Made by a program: the position numbers and the translations under genes
In this document: piece after piece, positions 38,698 through 40,819 of the stretch
Numbering within the stretch: position 1 is the first letter of the stretch
Layout of the letters: every line of letters starts with the position of its first letter
Notes under the pieces: generated by a model
Seen by the model: only the letters and a program-made list of their open reading frames with translations
Databases searched by the model: none
Told to the model about the DNA's origin: nothing
From: JBDSRX01 sp039929105
Lineage (GTDB): Bacteria > Patescibacteriota > Dojkabacteria > J137
Assembly (NCBI GenBank): GCA_039929105.1
Contig: JBDSRX010000084.1
Location: forward strand, 1-40,819
DNA: 40,819 nt
Direction: 5' to 3'

Positions 38698-39351
38698 ATG
38701 GCAGAAAATATTGAAACAAAAACACAAGCAAGGCAATCAAGATTAAACGAAATATTAAATTCTTCGCAGAGAAAAACATACTTTGTTGCAGCAGTAACTA
38801 TAGTATTTGTAATTATTATGCTTTTAGTTGGAGTATTACCATCTTATAGTGCATTTACATCTCAAGCTTTGCAAAATGAAAATAGACAAAGAGCAATTGA
38901 TTTACTTGAATTAAAAAGAACAACAATAGAGAGTTTAATTAAAGAAGAGGAAGCAAAAAAAAATTTAGTAGAAGAATTTAATACTGCATTTCCAACAAAA
39001 GTGCCAGAACAGATTAATGTTCTTACAATTGCTGAAGCACTTGCAACAAAAAATAATGTTTTCTTAACAAATTCAACAATTACAGATATAGTTAATACCA
39101 CAGATATTATTAAAAAGTTTTTAGTTACACCACAAGTACAAGCTCAGACAATAAATCAAACTTTAGAAGGTGATAGAGAAAGTCTAACTAACTATTTAGG
39201 AGATATTGAATCAAATGTAAACTTATTCGATGTAACAAGTACAGTTCTATCAAGAAAAGTAGGAAAAGAACTTGAACTATCACCCGTAGGAAGGGAGTTT
39301 AAACTTACTCTTCAATTCAATTATTTCTATTACGATCAAAACCCAACATAA
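38698..39351 (+). CDS. PilO-like type IV pilus assembly membrane protein
   Basis: A 217-residue bitopic protein. The membrane helix spans about 27-48, then a coiled coil at about 53-95 (NENRQRAIDLLELKRTTIES), then FNTAFPTKVPEQINVLTIAE, which matches the F-P-x-x-x-P-x-x-I-x-x-L-L-x-x-I segment at the start of the PilO ferredoxin-like domain. It lies 30 bp behind the PilN-like gene and 1 bp before the next. PilN and PilO form the inner-membrane alignment complex. The assignment rests on layout and this motif. Confidence 0.6.
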   Translation: MAENIETKTQARQSRLNEILNSSQRKTYFVAAVTIVFVIIMLLVGVLPSYSAFTSQALQNENRQRAIDLLELKRTTIESLIKEEEAKKNLVEEFNTAFPTKVPEQINVLTIAEALATKNNVFLTNSTITDIVNTTDIIKKFLVTPQVQAQTINQTLEGDRESLTNYLGDIESNVNLFDVTSTVLSRKVGKELELSPVGREFKLTLQFNYFYYDQNPT

Positions 39352-39352
39352 T

Positions 39353-39580
39353 ATGAATAAAGGATGGAAATACTTAGTTTATGCAGGAATTGTTTTTCTT
39401 ATAGCTGCCATTGCATGGGAAGCTTATGAAGTAGCATCTGGGGAAAGAGGTGAATTTAGTCTTACTGTTTTGGCAATGCCTAAAACCACATTGTTTACAA
39501 AACCTATGGAAGTTCACTTAAAAACAGGCATAGACCCAGCAGCAGCATTAGATCAGACTCCCGTGAGCTTTCCTTTTTAA
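39353..39580 (+). CDS. Small single-pass membrane protein at the end of the pilN/pilO-like operon
   Basis: A 75-residue protein. One hydrophobic helix at about 7-24 (LVYAGIVFLIAAIAWEAY) is followed by about 50 external residues with strands such as EFSLTVLAMP and MEVHLKTG and Pro-rich end PVSFPF. It starts one base after the PilO-like stop, so it belongs to that operon; it may be a PilP-like or other small partner. Its stop is one base from the convergent ftsK stop. Confidence 0.5.
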   Translation: MNKGWKYLVYAGIVFLIAAIAWEAYEVASGERGEFSLTVLAMPKTTLFTKPMEVHLKTGIDPAAALDQTPVSFPF

Positions 39581-39581
39581 T

Positions 39582-40819
39582 CTATCCTTGAGACATTCCT
39601 TTTAAACTTACAATAAATTCTTCTGCATCACTAATTAGAACTTCTCTTGGTTTAGCACCGTTTTGTGGTCCTACAACTCCTAATTCTTCCAATTCTTCTA
39701 CTAATTGTGCAGCTTTATTAAATCCAATATTTAATTTTCTTTGTAAGAAAGAACTAGAACCCTTTTGGTATTGAACTGCTATTCTAATTGCTTGTTCTAG
39801 CATAGATCCTTTCCCTAAATCTCCAACCACCATATCAGCACCTTCTTCACCTGGTAGAACATGTTTTTCTGTAATTTCATTAGCATATTCAACTTCTGGG
39901 GCTTGAGATTTAATAAAGTCTACAATCCTAATTACTTCTTGTTGATCTATAAATGAACCTTGAAGTCTATTTGATTTATTTTTATCTGGAGCTTTGTATA
40001 ATAAGTCTCCATTACCCATTAAGCTTTCTGCACCAATTCTATCTAATATAACTCTTGAATCTGTAGAGCTAGTAACACTCATACCAACTCTTCCAGGGAT
40101 ATTAGCTTTAATAATACCTGTAATAACATTAACAGATGGTCTTTGAGTAGCAAGTATTAAGTGAATACCAACAGCTCTGGCTTTTTGAGCAAGTCTAACT
40201 ATAGAAGTTTCTGCTTCAACTCTATTAGCTGTCATCATCATGTCGGCCATTTCATCAATGACTATAACTATGTATGGCATTGCGGCAAATCCTTTCTTCT
40301 CGTTGTAACCAACAATATCTCTAACTTGTTCCATTCTTAAGTTTGTATACCTCTTTTCCATCTCTGCTACTGCCCATTTTAGTGCATTAACAACTTTATC
40401 CATGTCAGTAATAACAGGAGTTAATAAATGAGGGATATCATTATAATCAGATAATTCAACTTGTTTAGGGTCAACTAAAATTAATTTCAATTCATCAGGC
40501 GTCTTAGTCATTAGTAGGGAAGAGATAAATGAGTTTGTTAAAACAGATTTACCAGATCCAGTTGCTCCTGCTATTAGTAAATGAGGCATCTTTCTAATAT
40601 CACCAACAATTGCAGATCCATCAATATCTTTCCCAATTGGAACAGGTAAAAGCATTTTTGTATTCTGCATTTCTGTAGATTCCATTAATTCTTTAAATCT
40701 AACCATATCTCTGTTAGTTCTAGGGACTTCAATACCTAAATATGTAGTTTCTGGAATAGATTCTATTCTAACTGCTTTAGAATCCACTCCTAATGCTAAA
40801 GCTAAGTTTGCACTTAATC
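39582..40819 (-). CDS. ftsK: FtsK/SpoIIIE DNA translocase, C-terminal part (partial)
   Basis: About 412 residues are visible; the frame stays open to the window edge, so the N-terminal membrane part and start lie beyond it. The GTG at 40787 is internal, since the residues before it (LSANLALALG) fit the family. Walker A is AGATGSGKSVLTNSF, Walker B IVIVIDEMADMMM, and HLILATQRPSVNVITG is the classic next motif. The last 70 residues form the winged-helix gamma domain (LQRKLNIGFNKAAQLVEELE) that reads polar DNA sequences. It pumps chromosomal DNA through the division septum. Confidence 0.95.
   Translation of the reverse strand, partial: LSANLALALGVDSKAVRIESIPETTYLGIEVPRTNRDMVRFKELMESTEMQNTKMLLPVPIGKDIDGSAIVGDIRKMPHLLIAGATGSGKSVLTNSFISSLLMTKTPDELKLILVDPKQVELSDYNDIPHLLTPVITDMDKVVNALKWAVAEMEKRYTNLRMEQVRDIVGYNEKKGFAAMPYIVIVIDEMADMMMTANRVEAETSIVRLAQKARAVGIHLILATQRPSVNVITGIIKANIPGRVGMSVTSSTDSRVILDRIGAESLMGNGDLLYKAPDKNKSNRLQGSFIDQQEVIRIVDFIKSQAPEVEYANEITEKHVLPGEEGADMVVGDLGKGSMLEQAIRIAVQYQKGSSSFLQRKLNIGFNKAAQLVEELEELGVVGPQNGAKPREVLISDAEEFIVSLKGMSQG

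Overview
The window is strongly AT-rich and gene-dense: about 45 genes, no rRNA or tRNA gene that I can see, and no gene-free stretch longer than about 275 bases. It looks like a chromosome segment of a Candidate Phyla Radiation (Patescibacteria) bacterium. Reasons: many short membrane proteins of unknown family, compact convergent gene pairs that share or abut stop codons, almost no Shine-Dalgarno sequences, an archaeal/eukaryotic-type TyrRS, and a minimal DnaA/DnaN/HolA/FtsK/TsaD/RsmI/S20 core mixed with cell-surface genes. UGA is used as a normal stop (843, 6273, 23798), which argues against the Gly-recoding Absconditabacteria/Gracilibacteria. I cannot place it to phylum; Dojkabacteria- or Microgenomates-like is a guess.

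Layout. 1-4.3 kb: two receiver-type proteins (one partial, one degenerate), a half-size MFS protein, then an ECF-type sigma factor followed by two membrane proteins that look like its anti-sigma/signalling partners. 4.25-9.9 kb: a translationally coupled envelope pair, a 1007-residue acyltransferase / DUF2341 / NodB-like deacetylase fusion and a membrane-anchored C39-like protease with four Ig-like repeats. 10-18.3 kb: a CHRD/SodC-like surface protein, TyrRS, unknown proteins, a methyltransferase, cupin, rpsT, tatD and a MazG-like pyrophosphohydrolase. 18.4-23 kb: a GT4 glycosyltransferase, then a repeat-rich zone with rsmI, a four-helix-bundle gene and a frameshifted comM. 23-28.5 kb: replication-origin neighbourhood (dnaA leftward; yidD and dnaN rightward; DnaA boxes between), then tag. 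28.5-33.6 kb: FemX-like, Nudix, an amidase-fold/SH3 surface protein, holA and membrane proteins. 33.6-40.8 kb: apbE with a lycopene-cyclase-domain protein, Mn-type sod, tsaD, a motif-less ApbE-like protein, a pilN/pilO-like trio and the 3' part of ftsK.

The most unusual feature is a family of dispersed, partly palindromic repeats built on a CTTCGAATTTCGTCATTCG core. It occurs in the intergenic spaces around rsmI, the four-helix-bundle gene, tag and the Nudix gene. It supplies the last codons and the stop of rsmI and tag, and repeat-like sequence also lies in frame inside tyrS, tsaD and probably the femX-like gene. The four-helix-bundle gene is bracketed by inverted copies, tag is bracketed by perfect 38-bp inverted copies, and a second ~90-bp element flanks the rsmI-to-comM block in inverted orientation. 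I propose, as inference only, that these are non-autonomous mobile or recombinogenic elements and that the four-helix-bundle gene may be the autonomous member.

Promoters are easy to read: TATAAT-type -10 boxes, often with an upstream TGn. In at least four genes the -10 sits exactly 7 bases before the A of the ATG, which predicts leaderless mRNAs.
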